Assembly: GCA_003342815.1 (NCBI GenBank)
Contig: PTEX01000413.1
Coordinates: 268,659 to 332,658, forward strand
Length of the DNA stretch: 64,000 bases
Origin: Eudromia elegans
Taxonomy: Eukaryota > Chordata > Aves > Tinamiformes > Tinamidae
Direction of reading: 5' to 3'
The notes under the pieces were generated by a model. The model was not told the DNA's origin. It did not search any database and was given only the letters and a program-made list of their open reading frames with translations. Position 1 is the first letter of the stretch, and each line of letters begins with the position of its first letter. The translations under genes and the position numbers were made by a program. Positions 12,253-24,695 of this stretch are shown piece by piece.

Positions 12253-14182
12253 AATAATTGTTTTATTTCAAATCCACTCTTTGTACTAATGGTATATTGT
12301 TTGTTGATTACCAATTGTGTGTATTGTGTGTGTTTTATCTATTTCACAAAGAAGGGATAGTTCATGTACACCTGTACATACAACTGTATGGCAGAGAAAC
12401 AGAAAAAAGCAGAAGGAGCAAATTGTTTTTATATTTACTTCAGGGGGGAAAATATTGTCTAACTACCCATTTTGAATTAACCTTATCTAGACCTTGGGTT
12501 TCTCTAAGCTAACATAATTGACTGCAATGGCCACAGTACCATAAGCTTCTGATTTAAGGTTAACTGCAAAAAAACATTTTGAGTCTCCTGTCTTTCTATG
12601 AATGACAGCAGTAGCACTTGATATCCAGGAGAGCATCACGGAGAAATAGGCAAGGCTCTGCAGCTCTTGAATTCCCATTTAATGCTTTGGAAATAAGTAT
12701 TCCTGCCTGTGTCCTTCTGCTGTTATATCCCCTTAGCCGTACAAAAAGAATATGAGCAAAAATAATAAAAAAAAAAATGTGATTTAGCTATATAGCAGCA
12801 ACTTGTATTAAGTGAAGAAGTATAGCAACATGCATTCAGTGCAGCTCTGCCAAATGAAGAGCTATGTACAGCAATGGAGTTTGATAGCCCAGAGTTAGTA
12901 AATTATTTGAACAGATCATCTAATTTAGTCGAATTCTGTTTCCTAACAGCTTGCTAAAAGGTGCTGCATTCCACGGCTGAATAGGACATTTTATTCATGC
13001 TTTTCAAGATGTTATTTTGCTTTTGCAACTAAAACATTAGTCTTTCAATGTCATAAAAAAAATAGTTCTAGACTGGGAAAATTATGTGATTACAGGAAAA
13101 AAATATACATTGATATGCCAGCTCAGTCAGTAGTCTTCAGCATTTCTTTTTCTTTTCTGTAAAAATAAATTTCTGGTAAAGTAACACTGTGTAATAACTT
13201 GAAACAGGGAGGTTTAAAAGGAGTTAATCATCTCTTCCATGCATTTATGAGTTACCATGAATGACACCCAAATTTCACTGAATATTTTCAAATTAACTCT
13301 TCTCCATTGGCATGTCACACTGTATATTTAGTTTGATAATCTTGCAAATTAAATGAATAGATTTAAATGTTGTATTGAAACACTCCCAAGAGCCTTAAAA
13401 CATTAAATATTGTTTTCTTAAGCTTGTTTATTACATCTGTGAGGCACACACTAAAAATACTGAATGCTGAAGCATTCTCTATTCAGCGTTCCTTTGCATT
13501 TATTACACTTTGCTTATTTTGCATCCAATATTGGAAATCAGAAGAGAGTGCCTCTATTTTAAGAATTTAATTTCATTGAACGTTGTCCCTTCAGCATACA
13601 AGACCTTTTTTGAATGATAGATCTTCTACAGAGTAGTCTCCGTCAAATATGTGGCTATGGCTGAATACAATTCAGTAATTTATTTCCTGAGTTTTTTGTG
13701 CTAATGTAATGAGCTACATCATAGCTGAAGCTCAAGATGTAGAAGCTGCCTTCTTATCAGCATGAAGCATATCTGTATTGAAAGAGTAAACCCTTTCTAA
13801 AGATAAATATGTGTTTGTAAATCACAGATTTGAAATTTATTTTAACTCTGTAGAGTTTAGAGGTTTGGGGTACTTGGAGTGCATTTGTTGAATTTGAACC
13901 ATTCAGAATAAACAAGTATTGTAAATATAATTTAAAATTGTGAAAGCATATCAAAAAAGGTGTTCTGATCTTTCAATTTCTAACTTGCAAGGAAAAACAG
14001 ATGTTTGTTCTACATAGTAATTGATGTTCTTAAATTTTACATTATAACATCAAAATCTATATATAACAATGAAGTGATTTCCAGAAAAGGCCTGTGAACA
14101 TTTACCATCTTCTTTTTCCCTTTCTTTTATCTAACCGACTGACTGAACTTAAAATATACCTTTAATGAATTTTATGAATAGC

Positions 14183-14198
14183 TTTTTTTTTTTTTTTT
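14183..14198. repeat. T16 homopolymer
   Basis: Run of 16 T followed by CCAG. It resembles a polypyrimidine tract and splice acceptor, but no exon-like sequence follows. Confidence 0.85.
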
Positions 14199-14774
14199 CC
14201 AGAATATCTTTGCAATTATCTGCAAACATTAATGGAAAGAATCTAAGAACATTTCTATCTCAAATTAAGCTGATGTTAGTTATTCAGTAAAGAAGCACTT
14301 CTTATTGAGATGCTGCTGTGGCAAGTAGAATTTTGTGCTTGAGTGTTTTTAAGAGGTCATTTCCACAGTTAGAAAAAATCGGATAGTGAAGCCACCTGGG
14401 GACTCTCAACTCTTGCCTCCCTTTTGTAGACACTGTTAGGTGACAAATTATGCCAAGCATACTCAGGAAAATTAAGATCTGTCCAGCCAGCCTTCCCAGA
14501 CAGCACTTATTCCCAGTGGCAGGTGTATGGGGGTAACCGAGATGGACTTTGGGGCCAATTAGGAATGGATAGGACCTCCAGCAGTGCTTATGTATTAAAG
14601 AAAGGGATGAATTAATACCAGCAGAAGAGTTTGCCAGAGAACTGTTAAATGTTTACATATAAAAGAGAGTACCTGGGATACCAGATGTATTGGTACTGTG
14701 ATGCAGTAACAGAGTACTCCATTATTCTGAAAATCACTGTGACAGAAAAGATTGAATTACAAGTACTTGAAATT

Positions 14775-14865
14775 AGAATCTTTAGTTCCTAACTTTAGGT
14801 CCTGATTGGGCACCTAAATATATGGACCTATTTTGAAAGAGCTCAGAATTCCTCAGTAACAATTT
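14775..14865. repeat. Possible ancient amniote interspersed repeat
   Basis: Contains CCTAACTTTAGG, then GGGCACCTAAATAT, then CCTATTTTGAAAGAGCTCAG in that order. This succession resembles a dispersed, very old repeat commonly met in turtle, crocodile and bird intergenic DNA. The call is from memory and unconfirmed. Confidence 0.35.
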
Positions 14866-16268
14866 AAATCACATTCTGCATTGCTTATTTATAAAAAGAC
14901 TGAGATCCTTCCACTCCCCTCCAACAGAAGAAAATTATTTAAGAAAGGCCTGGGTCCTAACTGTCTAGCAATAAATTTTACTTCATTATCTTTAATAAAC
15001 AAACAGGTTGGTTGTATTGTGCATGGAAGAATTTGTACCCATGAAGATGCAGTAAACAGTTTTGCACCTGGTGGGTGAGACTACAGGACGTATAGACATG
15101 ATTGAACTCATGAACTGGCAAACTATGGTTTGTTCAGACTTCTGATTTAAGATGCTTTCATTTTTAAATTCCTTTTCAAGTTCACAGGGAGTGCACACAT
15201 ATTTGTCATTGTGACAGAGCCCTTGTTGTGCAATATACATTTTAAACCCTGCTTAGTGAACATAAAATCTTAGTATGAATTGCCTCAGTACAATCTGCTT
15301 AGGCTTTTTATAATTCCTGGGAGTCTACAGACATTTATGTTCATCTTCCCAAAATTCATTCTCAGGAGATAAGGAGTCTCTGAATAGCTGTGTGTCATGG
15401 TGAGTGAAATTAGTGCATTATTTTTCCTAGCATTCTGCATGTATACAATGACAATCAGACATGCACACTACCAAAGATATATTAAGTTGTTCTCTAAAAA
15501 AAGTTTCTAATGTTTTCAAATATATAACAGAATTTCTCAGAAAGAAACACAAAAATATCACTATATTGCCTCTGTGATTCCAGTTAGATACCAGGGGAAA
15601 CACAAACATTAATGGAGAGTTAGATTTCTTTGCAAAGAGAATGGCTATACTTGTTCAAGAAAAGTAGGTAACGCAGACCTTTACGCTTATGTGAGAAAAC
15701 CAGTCTCACCATGCCTTATCTGCTTGTGAAAAATCTGTGTTTATTTTTCATTTGTAACAAGTAAAAAGAGCAGCAGGACATCTCTCTTACTCTACTGAGA
15801 TCTTCTCTACAGTGTAAATTCAAACAGTTTCAGAATATTTGACTGGTTAGTCTAAAAGAGCACAGCAAAATAAGGTTATCAGAAGAGCAAATAATTTGTA
15901 AAGCTGTTGTGCTTTCTTCTTTGTGTAGCTTTTGATTGCTAAAATTGAGATTTTGAGCCAATGATGCGACTAACACTTGTTTTAGAGATTGAACAGGTCT
16001 TTAAATTTCAACATATTAAAATTGATTTGGGTTCCATTTATGTAATTGAGAATGGGATTTTTGCCAGCAAAATTAAACTCTTTTGAATGTTTGAACAAAG
16101 AAATTGTGTAGAGTCATCTATATTTTATTCATATTGTGGTAAAACTGTTTGAGAGTGAATGGTTCTCTTCTTCCCCTCTAAATCAATTCCATTATGATTC
16201 AGAATCAAAAGAAAATGTAGTCAACTAAGTCCTAATTCACACTTATAGGTGTTGAAATATATATCTAA

Positions 16269-16307
16269 AACTTGAAAGCACATGATTTTGTGCATATATT
16301 TCAAGTT
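16269..16307. repeat. Bulged hairpin (14 paired bases)
   Basis: AACTTGAAAGCACA pairs with TGTGC and TTTCAAGTT, with a 6-nt loop and a 5-nt ATATA bulge on the right arm. It is too short for a typical pre-miRNA unless flanking pairing extends it. Confidence 0.6.
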
Positions 16308-17404
16308 CTCAGGTGTATAAAACTTTGATTGTCAACATATTCAGAGAAAGCTCCAGATCTGACAACAGCAAGCAGCTCTGAATACAGAACAGGTCTCTCC
16401 AGTAAGAAGAGTTGTTGGAATTTAACAAGTTAGAGGTACCCAGATGCTCAGTCTTAGCTAACCATGTGTTTTCTCCATGTACAGCCAGCTCAGACTATTT
16501 TAGTCCTTTCCTGGAGAATGCAGGAGCTAGTTTTTTATGTAGAAATGGCAAAGTGAACTTGGTGGCAGCTGCTGGGATACTGAGAACCTCAAATCTGGAT
16601 CTAGTCCAAGTATTGCTGCTGATGTGGTTGGTAGAGAGCCACAAAATGTCCATACCCTCAATGCACTTATTCCCCAATCAAGCTATTACTTCAGATAGGA
16701 GCATACAGTATGACCAAGTCTTTGCTAATTAAGATAATAACTCAAAATTGTAAAGATGTGGTCTAATTATTTTCTGCCAAATTCTTATGTCAATATGAAC
16801 AGTCCAGAGATAGAAAAGAAGGAACGATGTGGCAAAGTCCCAGGCTTAGATGCTTCTTCCTCAGAAAATAATCTCACCTACATTTTCTTATGTAAGTACA
16901 GTTTGAATGCTACTTTTAGCCGATATTAAGAAAGAGAACTAGCATGCACTATGGTAGAGAAACAAATTAATACTTTGCTGTTGAAATGAATTAATTTCCT
17001 TGTCAGTTTGTGGATAGAAAGCAGTGAACACAATCACAAATATCTAACCTGTATTTTTTCTGATAATTTGTCTAGTTAGCGCTGTATCATACAAAACAAA
17101 CAAACAAATAAAAAGCACTCAGACTATAATTTCTTGTGTAACTTTCAATTACAAAAATATAGATGTGTAATCTTGGCTTGACATCTATGCTTCTTCTGCT
17201 GTTATTAGGGAAAGATAGACACATATGGAGGGCAACTTGTTTCTTTTTCTGATTTTTGGTGGAGAGAACGACTTCAGCTTTAAGAAGATGAAAGTTAAAC
17301 GTATATCAAACTTCAGATAAACACAGTATAGGTGCCCAAAATAGTTTAATCTATTGGCAAATATATATGAGGGATGAAGCCATACGTGCCATATGCACAT
17401 ATGT

Positions 17405-17485
17405 GCTTGAGCAGGGTTGTTGGACTAGATGATCTCTAGATGTTTGTTACAACCCTAAGGATTCTGTGATTCTGTAAATCTGTGA
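17405..17485 (+). mobile_element. CR1 LINE 3' tail, plus strand
   Basis: Reads CTTGAGCAGGGTTGTTGGACTAGATGATCTCTAGA... and ends in ATTCTGTGATTCTGT, the terminal CR1 octamers in forward orientation. Only about 80 bp of 3' UTR remain. The TTACAACCCT segment replaces the usual CCTTCCAACC, showing it is older and more diverged than the other copies. It is the only CR1 fragment here on the plus strand. Confidence 0.9.
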
Positions 17486-17581
17486 AGGATAAATAGATAA
17501 TCATTAAAGAAGAGTGAGAAAGTGGATCAAAATATTCATTGTTATATTGTTTACGCAGGCTCAATTATTTTCCTTATTTTT

Positions 17582-17625
17582 AAATAAAAAAAAAAACAGA
17601 AATAAAAGAAAAAAAAGAAAAAAGG
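17582..17625. repeat. A-rich low-complexity tract
   Basis: A runs of 6-11 interrupted by single G, C or T bases. Confidence 0.8.
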
Positions 17626-18150
17626 AATTTCAGCTCATTGAATCTCTGTCAGATTGGTTGACTTAAAACCCATAAAAATTTTAAGAGAAGGTAACTTTCT
17701 AGCCATCACTGCTGCAATTTGGTTGTCCACTCAGGATAAGGAATAATGAAGAGCAGAAGAGAGATGAAAACTCATGGCATCCTTCCCTCTCCTCCCTCCT
17801 CCTGCCCCTGGAAAAGCACTCAGCAGACAAGAAAGTAATGAAGTTCTTATCTGCAGCTGAGAAAGCAACCCTATTTGGAGGCAGCTTGGTAACAGCAGTG
17901 GTATGAAAAAAAAGAGTAGCCGATAGGTAAGTCAAAAAAAGGAGATGCAGGGAGAGATCACAGGCAAAGTAAATGAAATGTACAAAGACCTGAGTTGGAA
18001 AGAATATTAGTTTTGATTTAATCAAAGAAAATATCTTTGTGATTCATGGACCTTTGCACTTGAGCAATAAATATGTGTGCTGTTTTTAAGGAAAGTAGTG
18101 AAATAACTTTGAATATCACTGGTGAAAATATGAATCTTACTAATGAGACA

Positions 18151-18177
18151 AGGCAAGGAAAGGCAAGGAAAGGCAAA
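18151..18177. repeat. AGGCAAGGAA tandem repeat, about 2.7 copies
   Basis: Three successive AGGCAA units spaced by 10 bases. Small minisatellite-like array. Confidence 0.75.
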
Positions 18178-18560
18178 GTTTAATGTAATTTTAATATGTA
18201 CAAAATAAAATGAGATTGGGAAAAAAAAAGAGTAGTACTCTAATAAAGACTATGTGGTTTTTAGAAGAACAATTTTTTTCCCTTAAAAATATATTTTAAA
18301 AGTGAAAATCATTGCTGAAAGATGTTTCAAGACTGCTGTTTTCAGAACAAAGATTTTCTTTGCTCGTGTGTGTCTGTAAGAGAAACAATGATGGGAACAT
18401 TGCACTCAAACATATCTCAAAAGCAAGGAATTTGCAGATAATTAATAAGCTATACTTTGCCTACAAATGCACAGAAAAAAAAAAGTTTGTACTTGCTAAT
18501 GATTTTAAAACATTTAATGATGTATCTGTCGTTGTTTTGAACAGGGATATTTGCATATGA

Positions 18561-18779
18561 GATAACTCAAGTGAGCCATGTAAACAGAGATATTTCAAGG
18601 ACACCAATAATGAAGAAGAAACAAGAGAGGAAGGTAATTATGTTGAGTTCCAGTATGTTATTAAACGGAAACTAATGATGATGAAACTGGTTTCTATAAC
18701 AACAGATGGAGCACCAGCTATGTTTGGATCCAAGGCTTCATTGCTCATCTTCATCAACAAGCACTTAGAGGAAAAGTGA
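18561..18779 (+). pseudogene. hAT-superfamily transposase relic
   Basis: A 72-codon frame, bounded by stops at 18558 and 18777, contains KLVSITTDGAPAMFGSK followed by LLIFINKHLEEK. The TTDGAPAM block is the signature around the second catalytic aspartate of hAT transposases and of domesticated derivatives (ZBED5/6-like, GTF2IRD2, FAM200, EPM2AIP1-type proteins). The aspartate codon is at 18705. Upstream, EEGNYVEFQYVIKRK occupies the place where the family has a hydrophobic helix. The downstream frame is broken by TGA-TAG. Weaker family-like text in other frames (SKAFQYYRP near 18838; HFQVSPYEM...RISQHFDLKMF at about 19093-19194) suggests the relic extends to about 19200. It is a dead fragment of about a tenth of a normal transposase, with no terminal inverted repeats or 8-bp target duplication found by eye. 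Confidence 0.68.
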
Positions 18780-21700
18780 TAGACTTGACAAATGTTAAGG
18801 GAGTAGTGATAAAAAAAAAAAACCCCTCCATTCATGTCAAAGGCCTTTCAATATTACAGGCCTTGTGTTGTTCTTTGGAGAGTCTTTGAAGACAATTTGG
18901 CAAAATGAGGTGAGCTAGTTGACTGAAAGTAATTTTGCAGAAAAATATGTCAAGCTTTTTTTCCAAAAGATTAAGATATCCTTCCAATCAACAACAACAA
19001 CAGCAAAAACTTTTAATGCTTGGCTGAGTTAAGTCAAGGAAAAGTGAAGTGAAAAGAAATGATTGTTACATACATATTGTGATGAAAGCATTTCCAAGTA
19101 TCACCATATGAGATGTGCTTTGTGGATACAGTCAATGAAAAAATAAATGCCAGAATATCTCAGCACTTTGACCTTAAAATGTTCCTGGTTACAGTATGAG
19201 AATAGTCCTGGAAAAGAGATATAGTATAAAAAAATGTATCTCCCGAAGACAGGACTGCAAACTTTAAAATTGACTATCTGTATACATTAAAGAGTATTTA
19301 GAGCCACAAGTGGAATTTGTTATGATCTTGTTTGTGACCACTAACAGTATATGTACTTGGCTGTCAGAGTGAATGGAGTGTTACATTGGGATGCCAGAGT
19401 ATTAAGAAGGAAAGTCTTGCAGTATAAATGCATGGCTGCCTAGAGAGTTGGAGGAAGATGGATCAAATGTGACGATAAGGTGACAAATCTGCAGACTTCA
19501 CCTCTCTCTTCTTCCATAATAATAGTGTGCACAAATCCATATTTGTTGCAAAGAAAACTTTGCAGTTTACATACAAGGTACATCTGAATAACAAATATCT
19601 GGGTAGTTGCATGAGAGAGCACATTAACCATCATATTTTCAGAAACTTTCAACAGCAACAGCAGAGTGTAGTTTCAAATATCCCAGTATTCAGTAAGTAG
19701 CTAATGCAGCACACAAGGAATTATACCTAAACCTACCCTTATCTAACTCATTACAATACCAAATAAGATTACAATTTTATGCCAGTCTATTCACAATTAT
19801 TAGCAAAATTATTGTGGTTAAAACAGAGAACTGGGAATAAGAACAGCTGGCTGAATAAGAACAGCTACAGCTGTTTTCTTGATTTGGGCCAATTACTGAC
19901 ATTATTAAAAAAATATATATATTTAAATTTAGTTATTCTTCCCATTACCACTTGCTCTGCAATTCCATATTTTAATATTTCAATAGAGAGGCTCAGATTT
20001 TCAGCCTCTTAAAAGAAACTGCACTTAAAAGTCTTTTCCTCTGTTGAGTCAAAACAATGGGAGTTGCTCATCTATGGAAAACAAACCATTATTTAAGGGA
20101 TTCTTTTTTAAAAAAATCTTTAAAATTCAGTTCTTAAGAAATATTTATTTATAGAATCTTATCTTGTGTTCCCTTAGCATCCAGAGTTCTGTGTGAATTC
20201 AGTTGTTTTGACTATACAAGGAATATGCTATGACTCGCAGAAATTGCTGTGGAGTTTGAGGAGGAGGAACTATGAGAAAATTAAGCCAAAACAAGTCAGT
20301 AAATATTTCTTTAATCTAAATTTCCCCTTGCTTTTTTTTTCCCCCAGCTGCTCCCAAAGGTTTCTTCAGTTCTGCATAGTAATGTACCACCATTCATGAG
20401 ACTAGCACTTTTATAGAATCGGTAAACTCTGTGTCCATAAAACTAAGAGTGGCACAAAGTCTGGAGGCAAAGAGACTGACTGGAGGGGAAAGGAATTCAA
20501 AGAGGGCAAAGAATAATAGATTGTATAGAAAATTATAGAAAGATATTATTGGCATTCTTGTAACTAGAACTATTTCTTCAGGTAAGTTGATTCAAGAAAA
20601 AATTACTTTTCTAATAGATGCATATTTGTATTTGTAGAGCTGTGGAAATTCTGAAAGTATGAATTCAGTAAAACAGAAGTCTTGTGTTGTTTTTTAAGTT
20701 AAACAAGTTTTCAGATTTTTGCAAAGTTTGAGCTCTTATCCTTTAAGACAATTATTCTTTGTGGAACATAAAACTTGGGCAATGTTTTCTAAAAGTGCTT
20801 AGGAAAATTTTGCATTCAAATCTTTTTGTACTTTCAAAGGATTTGGAAAGTGTATGCTTCTGTGTATCTTCCAAAACAATCTAGTCTCTATCTGTAAAAT
20901 ACTTTGTGTTACATTGATGATGGGATTTTTATTTTTTGGTGGAGGTGGGGTAAATAAAGGATCTGGCAAACTAAAATAAAATGATGAAATATATGATGCT
21001 ATTTGATGCTATATATAGCTAAGCAGAAATAACTTTTTATTAACAAACCAATATCAAGGTCCTGCTGTCCTGCAGACATATATTTATGTTTACATAGGTA
21101 AATGCATTGTTTCATTCAGCAATGTGCTTCCTCAAACTAGATGACCAGACCAATTCACAAACACATGGTTTGGGACCAGTTGTCCCTAGGGTGTTCCTAG
21201 AATAACAAGCTAGTTTTGTTCACACAGTGTGACACAGCTCTGTTTTTCTTCAGTCTCCAGGTGCATTATATCCTAATTATCATTTTGGTTTGACTTCTCA
21301 GTTGAAATTCTCAGAAAATGGCAGGGTCAGGGCTGAGTTGCAGCCTACCTGCACAGGTCTTATAAAATATTAAACTGAAGGCACATTTCACACACTAGGG
21401 TGTGACACAAGGGCTTATAGGTCTTTTGGAGACATACAACTTGTGGGATGGAGAGAGTAAAACCAAAGGTATTGAAGACTTTTCTATCCTACCTCACAAA
21501 AAGGGAAACTTTTCTCAAAATATTTTCCAGATGGATTCTAGAGGGAACGAGTTAGTTTGCACAAAGGCCTTAAGTTTATAGAATAAAAGGCCATTAATAT
21601 TCAAAGAAAAAAAAAAAAAGTGGACTACCAGAGCAGAGGTACTCCAAAATTGTTGCTGATTTGTTGTTTTTTAGCAGAGATGCACACAGCAATTGCTACA

Positions 21701-22464
21701 GTACTGTGATGTTACTACAATAAGACAACTATCTCTTAGAACATGGAAAGAAAAGTCAAAAGGGTGGAAGAAACTACTATTAAGCTCATCTTAAACATGG
21801 AAAATTATGCATAGATCTATGTCTTTATTAGTAAATTAGACAAATCTGACCTCATTTTATGGCCATGATGGCAAGAAGCATATTACAGCTCACCTCCATG
21901 CAGCTGAACTTTCCAACTTCCAAGAGGAGGGGATGTACATCCAGATGATCATCTTGAATGGTCTCTGGCCCACTTTGTGCCAGGTCTTGTTTGTTTGAAA
22001 TCTAAACCAGCTTGCTGGTAACTGCTCCAGGGCACGTAATGCCAGGGAGAGGGCTTATGAATTGTATAGATGATCTTGCATAAGTTTGCAAATATTAGCC
22101 CTCATAGGAAATTCTAGATACAAACACAGATGTAAAAAGTCCTGTCAATCATTAAGATCAGAAATGTAGTAAGGAAATGTACTATCAAATTTTCAATTCA
22201 CATGCCTGGGTCTCTTTTCTAAAAAATTCTGATGCTAGCGTAGTAGAGGATGCATAAAGAGGTTGTACTCGGTAATGGATGTAAAATGCAGTCAGACTAT
22301 ACACTTGGATTCTTCAGTTTGGAAGCTCTTCAAACTACTATAGCTCAAGGCATAATCTTACCAAAAATATCTCAGTGTCTTAACTGCAAAACACTGTCTC
22401 TTACCTCAGAAGATAATCATTATACTAATGATTACAAAGAAGCATAATAGTAGTTATAACAAAG

Positions 22465-22498
22465 TAATAGTAATAATAATAGCAATAACAACAACAAT
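22465..22498. repeat. (TAA)n/(CAA)n imperfect trinucleotide repeat
   Basis: TAATAGTAATAATAAT followed by AGCAATAACAACAACAA. Simple repeat. Confidence 0.8.
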
Positions 22499-22769
22499 GC
22501 ATGTCTTGCTTGTTATAACAAGCTAACTTGCTTGTAACATTATGGTATTTTTGAAATAGGCAAATTACTACCTTGAATAACCTGTGCTTGCACACATCTC
22601 ATTGCCTCTTTGTTTTTAGATGTCTACATGTACATATGCATAGAGATAGACAAATATATCTTTGTACATGTTTGTGTACTTTATATAAATATCCTTTTTT
22701 AAGTATGGAGTAAAGCAGGTATATATATTTTATGTGAACTTATTCATATGTATATCCCTGTTTATAGTA

Positions 22770-22830
22770 TACAAATATATATATACACACATATATATTT
22801 ATGCTCATATTCATATGTGTGTGTATGCCT
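22770..22830. repeat. TA/CA/TG low-complexity tract
   Basis: ATATATATACACACATATATAT followed 20 bp later by ATGTGTGTGTATG. This is compound dinucleotide repeat sequence. Confidence 0.75.
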
Positions 22831-24552
22831 CTGTGTGCGCACATTTTTTAAGTGTAGAGAAAAGCAGCTCTGCCTTTCCCTTCCTTTTCTCCTTTCCTCA
22901 GTGAGTTGTGATATGTAAAATTCCTTGTATATCTGCCAAAAGGGACCCACTTCTTTCTCAGCACAAGCAATGATGCAGCAGTTTTGGACACCAACCATAG
23001 AGGCCACATTTATTTTGAAGTTGAGCAGCTTTGTCCCTGGTGCAGTATCCTAGTAGCATGACTTAACAGAGCTCCTGTTGTGAAATCTTTGTGATAGAAA
23101 AAAATATTTGCTTCCTCAAGAGATCCTCTTTGGCTACTTTACTCCCTTGGAACCACACTTACTTAGTATGAGTAGAAATTTCATTGATTTCCATAGAGTA
23201 ATCAGCATTTTCACTATGTAAAAGAACTGCAAAATTGTCTGGGGGTCAGAGATGCTGAATGGATTCCTTTAAAAAAAAATCTTGTTTGAAATCTAATTAT
23301 TACTATATATTTTAAATTTTAGATGAATTTCTATACAGCTGTCTGTCTATGGGAATGCCTGTTTTCTTCTTATTCTCAAATAGATAGTGTTGCTGTTTCC
23401 CTTGATGCAAATCCTGTATTTTATTTGCAATCAAATATGCAGTAAACCAAGTCAAATCAAGCTCTTACTTTGATGTCTTGTCTTTTTTTTTTCAATTTTA
23501 TTGCTTCAAGTTGTGTGATGAATCCTCCCCTTTCCCTCATGATCATCTGATGTTTGACTCATGGCTATTCAGAAGACATTGCTTGTGGGAGCTTGAGAAT
23601 ATGTTTCTCAACATGGAGACACTGAAGCTGTCAGCACAGTTCTGACACTCCCAGAGTATCCTTGCTGCTACAATCCTTTTCCCTCAAGTTACTCACCTGT
23701 TTATTAAGTTATTAGCCACTGTGCTTAAACAGACTACAAGATTCACTCTTGTAACATCCCTTTTCATGGTCTTCTGATGCATTATGTGCATCTCATATAT
23801 ATTCATCAAAACTACTACTTGCATACTTAGGCACTTGTCCATTTCATAGCAGATCGATATCACTCATCATGAGTTTCACACATCAAGATCCCAGGTTTTC
23901 ATGTGTATTCATATGCAGAGGAAGTTGGCAGATTTTCCAGAACATTGTTTCCTAGAGCCTAAAATTATTATTTAATGGTTGTCTTTAAGTCTTCCTCAGG
24001 TAATCCATACTCTGGAGGCCTTAAACATGCAAGGCAATGATTAGATACCCAGCATGGAAAGCAGCTGCCCAGGTGCCTCTTGAAGCCCAAAGCTGGTGGA
24101 CAGTCTATGCCACTGTGAGGATCATGAACACTTTAGCAAGTGGAGCAAATAAATGTGTGAGAGGAACAAATAAATGTGTAGGCTGAAATTCTTCAGCCTA
24201 CAAAGAGTATTTATGAGGTAGGGAGATTATGGTAAAAGTTTGTAAACATGAATTGCATGAAGTCACAAGAAATTTCCTCTTGCAGTACAAGAAGCAGTAC
24301 TAGGCAAATGGTAGTAGGTTGTGTGTGAAGAAACAAAAGTGAATATTTCTATACACAATACATAATTAAATTCTGGGACACCTTGCCCAACGACTTCATA
24401 GGTGCCAAAATGTATATGCAGAAGTTTACAGTATTAGAAAGATATTAGAAAAAAAATCATAGAAATACCACAGCATGACTAATAGTCAAATATTATTCTG
24501 GAATGTATTACTGCTTGCTTGTATCTGTTCTGCTTTTCCACAGACTAACACT

Positions 24553-24695
24553 CACACAGAATCACAGAGTGGCTGAGGTTGGAAGGGACCTCTAGAGATC
24601 GTCTAGTCCAACCCCCCTGCTCAAGCAGGGACCCCTAGAGTATATGGCATGGAATGGCATCCAGGTGAGTTTTGAAGATCTACAAAGAAGGACAC
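24553..24695 (-). mobile_element. CR1 LINE 3' stub, minus strand
   Basis: Starts with CACAGAATCACAGAGTGG, then GGTTGGAAGGGACCTCTAGA and TCTAGTCCAACCCCC. It runs into the very end of ORF2 (TTTTGAAGATCTACAAAGAAGGACACTCC) and stops at about 24695, so only about 140 bp were copied or survive. The CTCAAGCAGGGA variant groups it with the copy at 36549 and apart from the CACACGCAGGG variant at 8602. Confidence 0.93.

Larger units (their letters stand above)
9433..17404. other. Unique AT-rich non-coding sequence
   Basis: About 8 kb without a supportable gene. It contains small hairpins (10755, 16269), a GATATA tract (12211), a T16 run (14183) and a possible ancient repeat near 14.8 kb. The longest frame (16412-16732, 106 codons, TTG start) has no recognisable domain. 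Confidence 0.65.
17486..18560. other. Non-coding AT-rich stretch between CR1 tail and hAT relic
   Basis: Holds an A-rich tract (17582-17625) and a short (AAGGCAAGGA)n repeat (18151-18177). Part of the region nearest 18560 may be degraded N-terminal sequence of the hAT relic, but I could not identify conserved motifs there. Confidence 0.5.
18780..24552. other. Unique AT-rich sequence, first part possibly degraded hAT
   Basis: To about 19200 there may be decayed hAT sequence. After that I see no gene. It includes a TAA-rich tract (22465), a TA/CA tract (22770) and a short CAATGGGAGTTGCTCA motif at 20055 that recurs elsewhere in the window. Confidence 0.55.

Noticed and set aside
14183..14205. 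T16-CCAG as a strong splice acceptor
   Set aside because: The sequence after it has no exon-like open frame or nearby donor and is ordinary AT-rich DNA.
16412..16732. 106-codon open frame
   Set aside because: It begins at a TTG, lacks known motifs and overlaps an opposite-strand frame of 60 codons. Chance is the simpler reading.
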